This document shows, piece by piece, positions 1-12,754 of a stretch of DNA of 64,000 nt (positions are counted from its first letter, which is position 1; every line of letters begins with the position of its first letter). The position numbers were made by a program, and so were the translations under genes. Origin of the DNA: Pilaira anomala (taxonomy: Eukaryota > Mucoromycota > Mucoromycetes > Mucorales > Mucoraceae); contig JAIXMQ010000027.1 in NCBI GenBank assembly GCA_025716855.1, positions 310,001-374,000 on the forward strand, given 5' to 3'. Below the pieces are notes generated by a model that saw nothing but the letters and a program-made list of their open reading frames with translations, was not told the DNA's origin and searched no databases.

Positions 1-3000
1 GGTGATACTAGATATAGATGAAAGAATGGTGGCTCATCTCTTATATGTTACCTCTTCGTCAAACGCTATGCTTGTTTTTTTTTCAGAGAGTTATATCAGA
101 TTAATTCTGTACTGGCTCACTTTGATTTGCAGATCTCTGATGTGATTTTTGTACAAAGGTATTAGAAAGGATTGTTTATTACGTCTTTGGTGAACCGTGG
201 TACTTCTTAATATGTCTAGCATAGAAACTTGTAGTATTTTAGTAATGTGGTGGTATATGATGATTTTCGATATGCTGAAGTGCTGATAGCTTTATGTATG
301 GAAATGGTGTGTTTTCCGTCTTTGAAGAATCGAAGGTAAGTAGGTGTTTAGGTGTTTGGTGTAGCTTTTGGAAGTCTTGACTTCACTGGATGAACTATTT
401 TTGTTTTCCTTGCTTCTTCTTGTTCGTCTGGTGTTCTCCTACAATCTAACTTGATTGTTCTTGATAAAGAGTCTACTTGACCCGGGTTTACTTCTTACTT
501 GGTTATCTTCTACTAGAATCCTGTCTTCTGCTTGGGGTTTCTATAATGTCAATCAACCAAAAAAAAAAAAAAAAAAATTACAGTATAGTTTTGCAAAAAA
601 CTCTTTCTTTCGCGGTTTTTACTCTTTTTACGCATTTTACAACAAAAATTATTTTGTTTAGACAACTTTATAGACCTACCACCCCTCTCTTCAAAAAGCA
701 GACCCAAAAATTCAAAAAAACACAAAAAAAATACAAAATTTAAAAAAATGGTTGACATTCTAGAAACACCAAGCAAAAGACATGATCCCAGTAGAAGAAA
801 ACCAAGACGGTTGTAAACCTTGATCAAGTGGACTCTTCATCAAGACCAAACAAGACTGACTGTAGGAGAAAACTAGAAGGGCAAGAAGCTGGAAGGGAAT
901 AAATCTAAAGTTCTGAAGGTGTTGTTGAGATGGAAGAAAGCTGCGACAAACACTGACACACCTACTTACTTTTGCTTCATCATAGATAGAAAATTCACCA
1001 GTTTCATACATAAAGCTATCAGTACTTCAACATATCTGTATCATCATTATGTATCACCATAATACTATTATAGTGCAAGCTTCCATGCTAGACATATTGA
1101 GAAGTACTATGTAGATACGATTCACCCGAGACGTAGCAGGCAATCCCTAATACTTTTGTATAAAAATCACCTCAGAGATCTGCAAACCAAAGTGGTTCAG
1201 CACAGAGTTAATCTGATATAATTCTCTGAAATAAAACAAGCACTGCATTTGACGAAGAGGTAATATATAAGAGCAAGTGAGTTGTTGTTTGGAAGTCTTA
1301 TTTGGTGATCTGGTTCCAGTCTTAAGGTATTAGTGGCAGGATACGCTATTTATATCGGGTGGATAATTTTCGCTGGTCAAAAGTTCTGGGTAATCTGGGC
1401 ATGTGTCCTCCGTTTTGTGGTAATCGTAACAACCTCATTGAGTGTAAAGCAAGGGCCCTATAGTGAAGTAAATAAGCTGGTATCATACAAGTTGGGCTTT
1501 GGCTCAGGCGAGAAGGAAGCAAGGACCCTTGACCGGTGAGCCTTGTTCTATAATCAAAATTCTTTGCTTGTTGGTATTCGGTACGGATAATAAGTACTAA
1601 GAGCGGGATGTCTTGATTGTATGTCTCGTTAGTCGAGTGGGTTTTTATGAATCTTCTACTTGTTTGACGATACAGAATAGGGTACCGTTAGTTGGTGGCG
1701 GGTAAATAGACCGCGGGACGTGATCGTACGTCTAACACAATATGCTTGCATGAGCAGATCCAGTTGATCGTATCTTGGGTTTTATTGCATCCACTAACAC
1801 TTTACAAGCGGTAATATTTTTGGGACCAGGTGTGTTTCCGCCTTCTCGTGGCTGTTGTCCTGTTAGTATCATTGTAGTTTTTATAATTACTTTGAGAACC
1901 AAGAGAAACACTATTTTTTATCTAGCTATCAATAAATAAATAAAAAACATATTTTTAATATACCATTACTTCTGTTTAATACATAAAACTATAAATTCTA
2001 TCCTTTAACTGTTTTTTTATTCTGCCTATATTAATTGTAAGTAGCAATTTATGCGAGTTGAATACGTTGGAGGGCGTTTTTTTTTTTTTTGAGGCTCCCA
2101 ATTTTTATCCTCATATTTCTTTTATGCTTTCAATTGTATAAGCATTATAACGGGTACCAGTATAAGAAAACAAAACAAAAAATATTGAAATTGTTTATTA
2201 TTTATTTGCGCATTAAATTCTTTACTCTCTTTTTTTAATATTTTCAAGCCTTGCGTATCTCTTATCCATTAAAATACTTGACAATTGTAAACAGCGTTAT
2301 TTCGAGCTCTAGTCAGCTGTTGAAGAGATGGTGCATCTGCTACATTAAATATGGCAGGAGACAACAGTAGTGAGTTGTTGAAATAAATTTGTAATGATTT
2401 ACCTTGATGTCGTTGACTTCGAAATAAATAAATAAATAACTCGAGATAGTCTATATTATGTTATGCTGGCTTTCTTGATTTCAAGTATCAAAAATAGTTT
2501 TTAGCTCTTCAATTATACCCCAACCTGTCATATATAATCCGTAACCGTTTGTAATGATGCTTTTTGGGGATAAATAAAGAATGATCATTCCATCATTGTT
2601 GTAAATGTTAAATCTATCATTGTACAGTGTAGTTAACGGATGAATGTTGATGATTTCATAGCAATTCTCTGTTCAATTAACTGTCTAATATGTAGCTTGA
2701 TAGCAATATACCAAAAAAGGTATTAATGCCTTTCCAATAAAAGATGCAACCCATTAGTTTTAGAGTAGTTTGATGTATAATTTTGAGTTATACAACGTAT
2801 GTCTCGTATTTTGTTGGTAGATACTGTGAGGGTCATACTTTCTTTGTTGATGAGAAAACCAAGACGTTGAATTGTGGTTGAAGAAGGAGCTACTTGGATT
2901 TCTTTTGGTTGACCAAGAAGTCTAGACCTGATAGTTTTTGTTCAATTTCATTTTCATGGTTTTGTAAATATCACAGTAAACAATGTCGAACGAAAACCTG

Positions 3001-3480
3001 AATGATAGTGTATGAATCCTTTCCGTTACTTCTGCTTCGATTATAACTAATATGTTGTGTTTGAGAAAGTTGAGGGAAGCGATGATGTTGATTTTGTATT
3101 TCGCCTATTGTTGAAATAAAAGGCAATATTTTAGAAAGTAAAGTACCAAAAGCAAAAGAAAAGATGATCAGGCCTTATAATTATTAAAGATATCCTTTTA
3201 TTATTATCTTTTTTTTCTTTGAATAATTAAACCAATAAAGACAAGATTGGTAACACGAAAATAGCTTCCTTTAAAACACAGGATAATGAAAGTTTTGATG
3301 GTAGTTATTTATTTGACTTGAACCAATTATCAAACATTCAGTCAACAAAGAGCCCAACTTATCGAATAGTAACTAACACTAACTGTAGAAGACATTCAAC
3401 TCATTTCGCTTTATACTAAGGGATATGTATGAAAAGAAAAAAAAAAAGGTGGCAAATAATATATACACGATGTCTTTATT
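1..3480. repeat. Long dispersed repeat, copy 1 (left end cut by the window)
   Basis: This stretch matches about 48020-51440 in the same orientation. The first 1.9 kb is nearly identical: I counted about 11 substitutions in the roughly 830 bp from 1081 to 1913. From about 1915 to 3480 the copies still align but with many indels, including about 75 bp near 3010-3090 that copy 2 lacks. No convincing protein gene is present; the open frames inside are short and follow the palindrome. The true left end lies outside the window. It could be a non-autonomous mobile element, a segmental duplication, or a gene for a long non-coding RNA. Confidence 0.9.
37..1271. repeat. Large imperfect palindrome inside long-repeat copy 1
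   Basis: The left arm (about 37-545) read forward matches the reverse complement of the right arm (about 765-1271), around a spacer of about 220 bp. Shared blocks include CAGATCTCTGA and AATATGTCTAGCAT in both arms. The arms have clearly diverged from each other, while each arm is nearly identical to its counterpart in the 48-49 kb copy. A transcript across it could fold into a hairpin of about 500 bp. Short open frames in the two arms look alike only because the DNA is palindromic. Confidence 0.88.
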
Positions 3481-5738
3481 TTCTGTCTTTGTCTATATGT
3501 ATATATATATATATATAAAGAGGGTAATCCTACAAAGATATCTTGTTGGTAATACGTTTACATAAGACCACAAATCAAAATAATGCTGTAGTTGTGTTTA
3601 CACACTCGTTAATTGAAAGATATCCTCTTTTTATACATAATATAGAGTAATAATATTTCCGCTGTTGCTCTTTACCTACTGTTAAATTCACCCATGGAGC
3701 TCAATTAAACTTTCAATCTAACCAAAGACTGTAACTACAATATTAGTTTGAAAATAATAAAGCCTTTACGTTTATGTTAAGGTGAGATAATAATAAATTC
3801 TGTTTCTACGGCGCTTCAGTCTCTGTGGTTTTTTTTTGTGACACACTTTTTTTTTTATCATAATTTTTTTTTGGAAACGTCATCATCAAATTACGAATAA
3901 AAAAAAAATATACAAAATAACCCTGTTGTTCCTCTTTTATACCCATCTTTATCTTTTCTTTTGCAAAGTATGGTGTTCTATTGTTTGATTGTGATGCGAA
4001 TGTAGCGGTTTTCTTACCGTGGAACATTTACAATGTTTTGACATGCCGCAATCAGCACTTCTCGAAGTGTAATGCATTAGTTCTCTACTTGCAGATTAGT
4101 ATAGATCTCGACATTTCTTTATTCTTCATCTGTAATTAACTTACCATGGGATAGTTCCTGGTCCTAGAAGTTTACTTCTGGGAGGTTAAGTGTATTGCTG
4201 CATAAAGATTTAAAGATTTGAATACCAGTTGCTTCTGGGTTTCTTTTGTCGGGTATCTTGTTCTATTTGTGATACAGTTAATATGGTGCCATAGTATCGA
4301 TTTTCTGCTGTCATCACCGGGTGTTTGTTTATTGTGTTACCGGTTATTGTTATGGCTGGTGGTGTTGCTATGACAGGTGCTGCTATGACAGGTGTTGCTA
4401 TGATAGGTATTGCTCTGACTAATACTGGTGCTGCTTTAGTTGTTGTTGTTATGATGGTAAGTTATTTTTTTTATTTTATATATATTATGCTTCCAAACAG
4501 TTTCTAACAGTTTCTAACACTCATTTTAAAAATATCGCTATTTGTAATCTGCTGGAACTTGAAATCAAAAGGACAAAACGGTTGTTGTTATGATGGTAAG
4601 TTATTTTTTTTTTTTATATTATGTTTCCAAGCAGTTTCTAACAGTTTCAGCAATGCAATGCAACGGGTTTGTAAAAGCAATGATCAAGTTTTGTGAGTTC
4701 TATTTTCTGGCGAGTATGCTCTATCTTGATGGGTCCTGTCTCCTTCTCTTCCGTCCTCGTTTACGAGCGGTTCGTGCAGTTCAATCCTGGGTGTAATGGC
4801 ACGTAAAACCATACGGATATCGTAGGGAGAGTTGGATTGATGGTTCTCATCTCGGTAGATGTCATCTCAAAGGAAAGTATTATGATCAAAGGTTGATTGT
4901 TGCCACAACACCGCAGCAGTTAGTGATTCTATTTTTTGGCGAGTATGTTCTATCTTGGTAAGTCCTGTCTCCTTCTCTTCCGTCCTCGTTTACGAGCGGT
5001 TCGTGCAGTTTAATCCTGGGTGTAATGGCACGTAAAACCATACGAATATCGAAGGGAGAGTTGGATTGATGGTTCTTATCTTGGTAGTCATCTCTAAGAA
5101 AAATATTATCATCGATTGTTGTGTTTTTGTACTTATCCGTTGCATTCTTATTTTTGAGACTTCAGCTAGTGGACCTCCTCGTGGTTTGTCTTGGGAAACT
5201 TTGAATTCAGAAACTTTTCCTTTCCGGATTGTAAAGGCTAAAGCACTAGTAACTTTTTTTAAATAATTATTGTAATAAAAAAAAAAAGATAATAAACAAA
5301 AAGTCCAGATTAAACTTAATTTCCTTTGACATGTTGTGATATACACATAAACAAACCATTCTTTTTTAAAGTGTCTTGTCTTTATGTAAGATTGCCCACA
5401 AGATTACACCATTTTTTACTGCCAGACTTTTTTTTTTAATTATTATTTACATCAACATTTATCTTGGTTAACCATACAGTAGACTTTTTTTTTTCTTTTA
5501 TCATTATATATCTTTAATTCATTGTAAAAAAAAAAAAACAATTAGCAAAAATAGTTTTTATTTACAATTAGAAAAGGTCTACATACAATTCTTTTGGTCA
5601 TGGTAATATTGCAATACATGTTTGGTAAAGGAAATATTATTAGGCTCTGTATTGGTTTCTTTAGACCTATATATACTGTATATATATTATGGTAAGCCTG
5701 ATAGAATTTAGGTACGAGTTTTTGTTTGCTACTGTAGA

Positions 5739-5769
<31 letters not shown>

Positions 5770-5885
5770 GAAGAAAAAAAAAAATTTTTATTATTGTTCT
5801 CCTTTCACTTATAAAGAAGGGTGTAATGAAAAGTAAATTATGGTAAAGAGTAAATATATATATGAAAAATGTATTGTTGCTATTA
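3481..5885. other. Stretch without a supported gene, containing local duplications
   Basis: I find no gene I can defend. 4340-4450 contains a short iterated stretch on the plus strand, readable as a Gly/Ala/Val/Met-rich peptide (motif VAMTGA) or on the minus strand as a Pro/Ala/Val-rich peptide (motif PVIAAPVIATP). It is followed by two copies of a block with a good-looking donor (GATGGTAAGT, near 4452 and 4592). A minus-strand frame about 90 codons long without an early Met is open from about 5150 to 4880. The rest is A/T tracts, including a T tract of about 30 near 5739-5769. Confidence 0.5.
4709..5115. repeat. Tandem duplication, two units with period 229 bp
   Basis: The unit starting GGCGAGTATG at 4709 recurs at 4938. 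Identity is high through the first ~180 bp of each unit (about 4709-4890 and 4938-5115); the remaining ~50 bp between them is less alike. On the minus strand both units have an open, polar frame containing NSPYDIRMVLRAITPRI in one and the same stretch with Phe for Tyr and Lys for Glu in the other. This leaves open a repetitive protein-coding exon that I cannot join to a start. Confidence 0.8.
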
Positions 5886-8800
5886 TTATACAGAAAGTCT
5901 TGTTGTAGTCGGTATAGAAGAATCCAATGATCTTTTCCCCTTTTCATTAATTCCTACTTCAGGATTAACTTTTGTTGTGAAGCTTTCAGTGATACGGGAA
6001 TGTCTACGATTTGATCTTCCAGAGTGTAAGACCAATTCTTCTTCTCTTACAATATCATTATCATAAGGATGGTATTGATGCAAGTAATGTTTTGCTGCAA
6101 TTCTGGGAATATAACATGCTGTCACTGTCAATATCAAGACAAGCCAATAGACACCGGTTCCAAACACCCTGTCTTGTCCTGCAAAGATGAAGGTATTAAA
6201 TTGTGCATAAACACATACAAATACATAATAGGACAAGATGGAAAGAGCTATACATAGTGTTTGAATCCAAGTAAAACTATACAGGGAGAACATGACAAAG
6301 AAATTGGCTACAATCATTGAGATACCAGAGATAAAAGTACCTAGTTCATACATGCCGTTCTGATCTCTACCGTCGGGTTGTATCGTACCACCTAATAAAA
6401 TCATGTAGGGGAAAAAGAAGCAGACGGAGGATTGATAGATTGCGTCAAATACAGTGAGGAAAAATTGCCATGGTTTGAATTTATCGTTACGTAATCCCAT
6501 ACGATATAATTCTGGATATAAAAGCGAGATATTTGAACTGACGTCTTGATCCCAAATACCTAAAAAGATAATGGGTAATGAAGTAAAGATAAGATTGTAC
6601 AGTGCAACAAGTGCATACTCGAACATCATTGATCCATTGAATCTATAGAGTATAGTTTGATTAGTTTATAAAGTTTTTTTTTTTTAAAAAAAAAGGCTAT
6701 ATATATATATATATACTTACTGACAAAAGATTTGATACCAAAACAATACAAAGGTCCATACGATATTTTTGAAAAAGAAACCCATAATCATTTCAGCGGT
6801 TCGTAAATAAGACCACCTTCCATGCACAAGCAATAATTTTTGTAAGAATCGGAACTGAGCAATTGCATAATCAGAGGCCATCACTGCTTGTCTACCTTCT
6901 ACACCCGAGATACCAACACCTACATTGGCTTCTTGAATCATGGATACATCATTCGCTCCATCACCAATGGCTAACGTCATCACCTTCAGTCCCTTCTTGA
7001 CCAACCGAACCACCTCTGCCTTTTGTTTAGGACTGACTCTACAACAAATTACACTAGCACAACGCATACCCAAGTCCAGCATCAAATTTTTATATTTGGG
7101 TTCCAATGCAAATTTTAAAGTTGTACCATCAATGACAAGTGCACATCGTTTCTCACCATTTAATTCATCTGCTTTCTTTATTGCCTTTTCTAACTCTACT
7201 AGTGTTTCTTCACGAGTATCTGCTTTTACCAGGAGTAGTTCCATATCCAAGGTGATTAAATTACAAGAGAACCCAATATTGATTGCAGTTTCAGTTTTAT
7301 CACCAGTCAATACCCAAAGTTTGATACCAGACTGAGCTAATTCAGCAATGGTTTCAGGTACACCATCTTGTAACCTATCTTCAATTGCGGTACCACCCAT
7401 CAACAACATATCCTTTTCGATCTCTTCACAAACCTCTTCAATCTTCTCCTCACGATTATAGATGGCAGCACTTGCTTCTTGATACCTCTTATTCCATCTT
7501 TTGTATTCTTGTGGAGAGATAAATCGATAGGCCAGACAGAGGGTTCGAAGACCTTCGTTTGCGAATTCTTCTAAATGATCCAAGGTGACTTCATGTAAAC
7601 GTTTTTGAGATTTTTCCAGTTCGATTTGATCACCAAAATCCGTACAGAGTCTTTCATAAATCACCGAATCGGCACCTTTACAGAGCAAGACGATTTTATC
7701 ACTACTTTCATGGGGTCGAATAATGACACTCATTCTCTTTCTTGTTGAATTGAATTCTAATACGTTGAGTAATTCATATTTCTTGATTTTACCCATGACA
7801 TCTGCAGTCAAAGTATTTGCTTCACGACCAAGATAAACAAAGCCTACATCGCGTGCAGAAGCAACGAGTGCAGCTTCATCAGGTGATTGAGCCTTGTAAT
7901 CAATGAAGTTCCTGTTTTCTTTGTCTGGTCTATCAGCAATGACGGTATGACATAAAGCTAAAGTAGTATAGAAATGAATCATAGCATGACTATGAGGTGA
8001 ATCGGGTTGTTCTAAATCCACAAAAAATTTTGGATCAATAAAAGTTGGATTTGGGCCTAAATATTTGTTTTCAAATGTTTGTGATTCATACATTTTCTCT
8101 TTTGCTTTTTCCAAGTCAATCTCATCGGCTGTGGATGGTGGTGGCTTTGGTTGTCCTTCTCTTAATTCAGCACCTATGGATGCCTCTGTCTTTCCGACAC
8201 CATAAGATATACCGTTTACTGTACATTTACGCGCTTCCATTACATTTTGTGTGAGTGTACCTGTCTTGTCTGAAAAGATATATTCGATCTGTCCTAAATC
8301 ATCAGAAATGTTCCATGTTCTGGGATTACATAATGTATCTGTAGGTTCGTAGTATAGGTCTAAATCGTAATGAATAAATATAGCCTAAATAAACATATAA
8401 GTCATCATCATGATAAAGAATATATATATATTATTTACTTACTGCAAAAGTTTTTACAATTTCGACAGAAATGTATAAAGAAATAGGTACAATATTTTGA
8501 TATAAAATCAATGTGACCCTAAAAATAAAAAAAAATAAAAAAAAAAAAAATTGTTTGTTTGTTTGTTATTTTATGTATACATAAAAAGCAGTAAAGGTCA
8601 CAACAACTTACCAAAAGGTCACAAAACCTAAAAAGCTACTACTATCACCCTCAATTCCAAAATCAAAATATTGTGAAGATCCAGATCTCTTAAAATTTAC
8701 ACTTGCTAAAATAGAACTAATGATACAAATAGCAGCTAAAATACAGAAATTCGCGAGTACCTGATATGAATAGATTTAGTAAAAAAAGAGAAAAAAAAAA

Positions 8801-10287
8801 GAATTGCATGCATATTGTACACTTACAAATGGATTTGTTGCTTTAGTCATTTTACTTCTCTTTGAAGGAGTTCTTCCGGAATTCAACATGATTTTAGTTT
8901 CATCTCCAGTATAAACAATGATTCCAATGACCCATTTAGTATTTCGAAGAATACAACCACGTAACAATAAATTATTATAAGTGACAGCTTCAGTCTTTTG
9001 ATGAGAGACAGTTGTACCTTCATTTGGTTGTTCAATATCCCATTTCATGACACCATTGTATTGATAGATATTAGCATGTGGTGGTTCACTTTCGAAATAA
9101 AAATAAGCCCTTTCACAATCGTGAACTGATCTTAATTCACTAGTAGCGTTTAATCCTTGTCTCACTTTGAGGTTGGTTTCACCATCCAGGTTCTGAGTTT
9201 CTACGTAACACAGGTTATCCTTTTCTGAAGTTGACAGGATCACTACATCAGCTGGTACATCTTCATCATTTCTAATCATGACGTAATCACCCACATGTAA
9301 ATCTTGCCATTGTACTTGTTGCCAACCTACTTTACATTTTGTTGTAGGAGGAGATCCAGCAGGTAAATCGGAACATTTCAATGTACCTGGAGTAGAAGAT
9401 GACATACGTCGAATATCAGGTGTAGGCGCTCTATGTAATACGGAATGTGGAATAGAACCAGGTCTATAAAAATTTGCTTTATTTGAAAATATATTACTGA
9501 TTTCAGATCTGAGTGTATCTGACCTTGCTCGTACTTTATCATAGAATTTAGTTGGTGGTGCTTGAGTTGGAGGAGGAGGAGGAGGAGGAGCTAAAAGATC
9601 ATTGTTTGTTGTAATTGTTTCTTCTGGTATCGAATGACTTTCTTCTACTTCATTTAAAGGTGATTGATCATCTTCTAAATTGATATCGACTCTTTTAATA
9701 GGTAAATCCTTTGTAAGTGACAAACGATATGTATGAGAATACTTATTATCTACACCAGCCATTGAACAAAGGAACCCAATGGCTACATGAATAAAATGAA
9801 ACCTCTCTTTTTTTTCTTCAGGAATATTCACGTTTTTCCAATGACTCAATGTCAATATTTTTGCACAATTGACTCTTTGATCACTTTGATTTCTTTTCCA
9901 ATCTTCGACACCGTCCTTAATGGCTGTAATGATCAAAATACAAATAAGTGGGATCGCAGAAACAGCAGGCTCGACTACACCAAATAATGGAATACATTGT
10001 AATATGACCAAGAATAAGAAATATAAATTGGCAACGTTACGAAATTGTTCGAATAAATTCTTTGGTATAAATGATATGGGAGTATATTTTGCTGTTCGTA
10101 CTCGATTATGTACATAATGGTGCTCTTTGTCAGATAGGTGAGAGTTCATATTGACATATATTTTTCGTCGTTTTTGCATGTACGAAGAAGTTGATTCGGT
10201 ACGATGAATCTCTCGTTCCAGAGCTTCATCCGCTAATGCTTCTTTTGCTTTCTTTGAAAACAACGCCTTTATACGTAACTTGTTCAT
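5886..10287 (-). CDS. P4-type ATPase, phospholipid flippase (Dnf-like)
   Basis: Five exons: 10287-8827, 8760-8612, 8518-8443, 8384-6721 and 6642-5886, giving 1368 residues in frame. P4-ATPases move phospholipids from the outer to the cytosolic leaflet of plasma, Golgi or endosomal membranes, usually with a Cdc50/Lem3 partner. Visible are the actuator motif DGET (about 368-371), the phosphorylation motif DKTGTLT (about residue 601), the nucleotide-binding domain, GDGAND, and the C-terminal membrane segments beginning at FNGSMMFEY. A long loop between the first membrane pair and the actuator (about 165-320) holds a run of seven prolines, as in fungal Dnf1/Dnf2-like proteins. The length fits that group, but the exact subfamily is inferred. 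The product ends with a short polar tail. Confidence 0.95.
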
Positions 10288-10562
10288 GGTGTATAAGAAA
10301 AGAAAAAAAGAAAAGAAAAAACAAACAAGAAAAAAACTTTCTATTTAAATAATAATGGGTAATCATTTTTTCTGCAAAAAAAAAAAAAAAATATATTCGG
10401 ATAATGAAATAATGAGAGGATCGGCAAACGTTCATCCGAAGCATTGAAACTTACTTATGATGATGTGATTGTTGCACGAGTCCAAAAAAAAAAAAAAAAA
10501 CTTTGTATCGGAGTAAGATTTTTTTTTACACCACAAAACGCACGTTTTTTATTTTACTTTTT

Positions 10563-12754
10563 TTAAAGACCAACATAATAAGACCTTCCTTGTACATTAT
10601 GAATAGGTAAAATCGACATTTCTTCACCATCTTTACCATAAACACTTGCGGTCCATTCATACCAAACCTTTTTAGCATCAGTTAATCTCCAAAAATCTAA
10701 AGTGACGGTAGAGCCTTGAGGTACTTGTAAAGGAGTACGAATAGGAAAGTAAATAGGAAACCAACTAAACATACCAGGTGAATGAGTCTTGGGATGAATT
10801 GAGATCATGACATCCTTATAAAGTACAGATTCAAAATAACCTGCAATACCATTCATCATCATATCATGTTTCACTTCAAAAGATACTTGACTGTATCGAA
10901 CATTATGAAGGTTATTTATAGGTCCTTCTTTAGGAGGAACTTCTTTGTTGGGATGACTGAATTCCCAAAGTGGTTTGGGTGATGCCAACTCACAAACCTG
11001 TTGAAACATGACAACATAGGGTGTTTCGTAATGAACGAGATCTTTATAAGCTGCAACGTTATTATTTAAACGGGTAGAAGCTAATGGTGATGCAAATGCT
11101 GTATAATTAGCTGGAATAGAGATACCATCTTCTTTAATAAACTTTTGTGCTCCATCTAAACATTCGGGTGATAATTCGTTATCTCCAAATGATCCCAAGA
11201 GTTCACTCACTAAAATATCGCATTGTGTTGGTGGATTCCACTTTCTCATATCTGCAAACACAAGTGTCACCTTATCTCCCCAAACATCTGCCTTTGCATT
11301 TTGTAATCTAGTTTAAAAAAAAAAATTGTTATTATTTTCATTTGATTTCAAAATGATTTTCATACTTACGTTACAAACGCATTTTGGTTCTTTTCAAGAG
11401 CATAGATATGTACTTTACGTTCAGATTTCTCGGAAGCACGTAAACAACAATTCACTAAGGGACCTCTTCCAGCACCTACAACCATAATTGTACTACATAA
11501 CATTAAAATAAATAAAAATAATCATTTAACAATATAATTATATACTTTACGTAACATAATCCGAGCCATGTTCAACACGATCTAATAAAGCCTTATAAAC
11601 AGCCTTTTCATACTGTTGATACTTGATAGGATCCTTTTCAAAGACTTCATAAGTTTGATTTTCCAAATTATCCATAAGAGGTTGCAAAGGAGCTTGTAAA
11701 TAATCCTGATATCCAGAAGCAAATTTATCTACATCCTGTAACTCTGGTAAATGGCGGTTTAAGTAACCAATATATTCACTATAGGAAGAAGGAGTAGCCA
11801 ACTTATGAATAGTAGTAGGAGGTAAAGTCACGATCATATCCGGTTTCATTTTATCCATTAATTTCTTGATGAATTTTTGATGAGGTTTTGAAAGTACTGG
11901 GTATCCCTTGGAGTTCTCTACAAAGATCTCGGCAGGTACGATTACAGCTTTAATGGGTTCGGCTAACCACATGTCTAAGAGCTTTTCATCAGTAGGTAAC
12001 TCGGAGGTGAGCTCGAGTGCCACGTGGATCTTGGTATTGTATTCGGATAAAGTTCTTAATCGGTTCCATTGTTTCCAGCTGACGTTGCCTTGTATATTGG
12101 ACTTATCAGTTAAAGGTACGCGTACCAAAAACTTGGAGAAGAAGAAGAAAAAAAGAAAAAAAAAAAAAGAAATGAATACCTAAATACAACAAAGGAAGAA
12201 ACCTTTTCGTTAAACTTACTTGTGTGAAGGACATGGATCGAACTAAACTGTTAATAACGCGTGCAGTGTTTTGTAAACTTCCTTTAGGTAAAGAAGGATA
12301 AATAAGACCTGTCAAACTAATATGACAAGCCCAATCAATTTCTTGCTTTAGGGCTAATTCAGAACAAAGACGAATCTCTGGGTCTTTTGAATCAAGGTGG
12401 ATCCAATTAGCTAATAAGCCAATGGCTCTTGAAGATTGTTCTATTGACGTGTTAATAAAAAAAAACTACTACTTGTTACATATTAAAGAAAAAGTATAAA
12501 ACTTTACCAGCAGACTTGATAATCAAGTCTTTACGATCAAATACAGGTCGATCTTTCCAAGTCTCTTGAGTTTCTTTGTCAATTGTTTTCTCTTCATTCA
12601 AGACACGTCTTAAGGTAGGATGAGAAATAGGTGTAGCAACAAAATCGTGACCTGCTTCTTCTGCTTGTTGAATAAAGTTATCAAGATCATCGTAGTATTC
12701 ATGTGTAAGTAACCCAATACTACACATGCGTGACATATCCATGCTTTCTGACAT
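10563..12754 (-). CDS. PRMT5: Protein arginine methyltransferase 5 (PRMT5/Skb1/Hsl7)
   Basis: Five exons: 12754-12508, 12440-12220, 12131-11551, 11492-11370 and 11307-10563, giving 638 residues, the usual PRMT5 length. The family makes symmetric dimethylarginine on histones and Sm proteins; fungal Skb1/Hsl7 also acts in cell-cycle and polarity control. The N-terminal TIM-barrel-like part is followed by YEVFEKDP, which carries the Phe linked to symmetric methylation. Next come the SAM-binding GAGRGPL (356-362), the double-E loop [14 protein letters not shown] (Glu426 and Glu435), and the C-terminal beta-barrel with [10 protein letters not shown], ending SYYVGL. All catalytic motifs are intact. 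It follows the flippase gene on the same strand, with its start 2.5 kb upstream of the flippase start. Confidence 0.97.

Noticed and set aside
455..1011. Open frames of 68-92 codons in both strands of the palindrome, repeated near 48.5 kb
   Set aside because: They resemble each other only because the DNA is an inverted repeat; they cross homopolymer tracts that differ between copies and change frame.
1460..1560. Possible tRNA or structured RNA (GGCTCAGG...CCGGTGAGCC)
   Set aside because: A short stem is possible, but there are no tRNA A/B boxes or cloverleaf; left as part of the long repeat.
3806..4027. 73-codon minus-strand frame with Lys/Thr-rich end
   Set aside because: It runs over several A/T tracts and shows no domain; not enough support.
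4700..4800. Possible tRNA around GGTTCGTGCAGTTCAATCC
   Set aside because: There is a B-box-like word only; no acceptor pairing or anticodon arm was found, and the segment is part of the 229-bp duplication.
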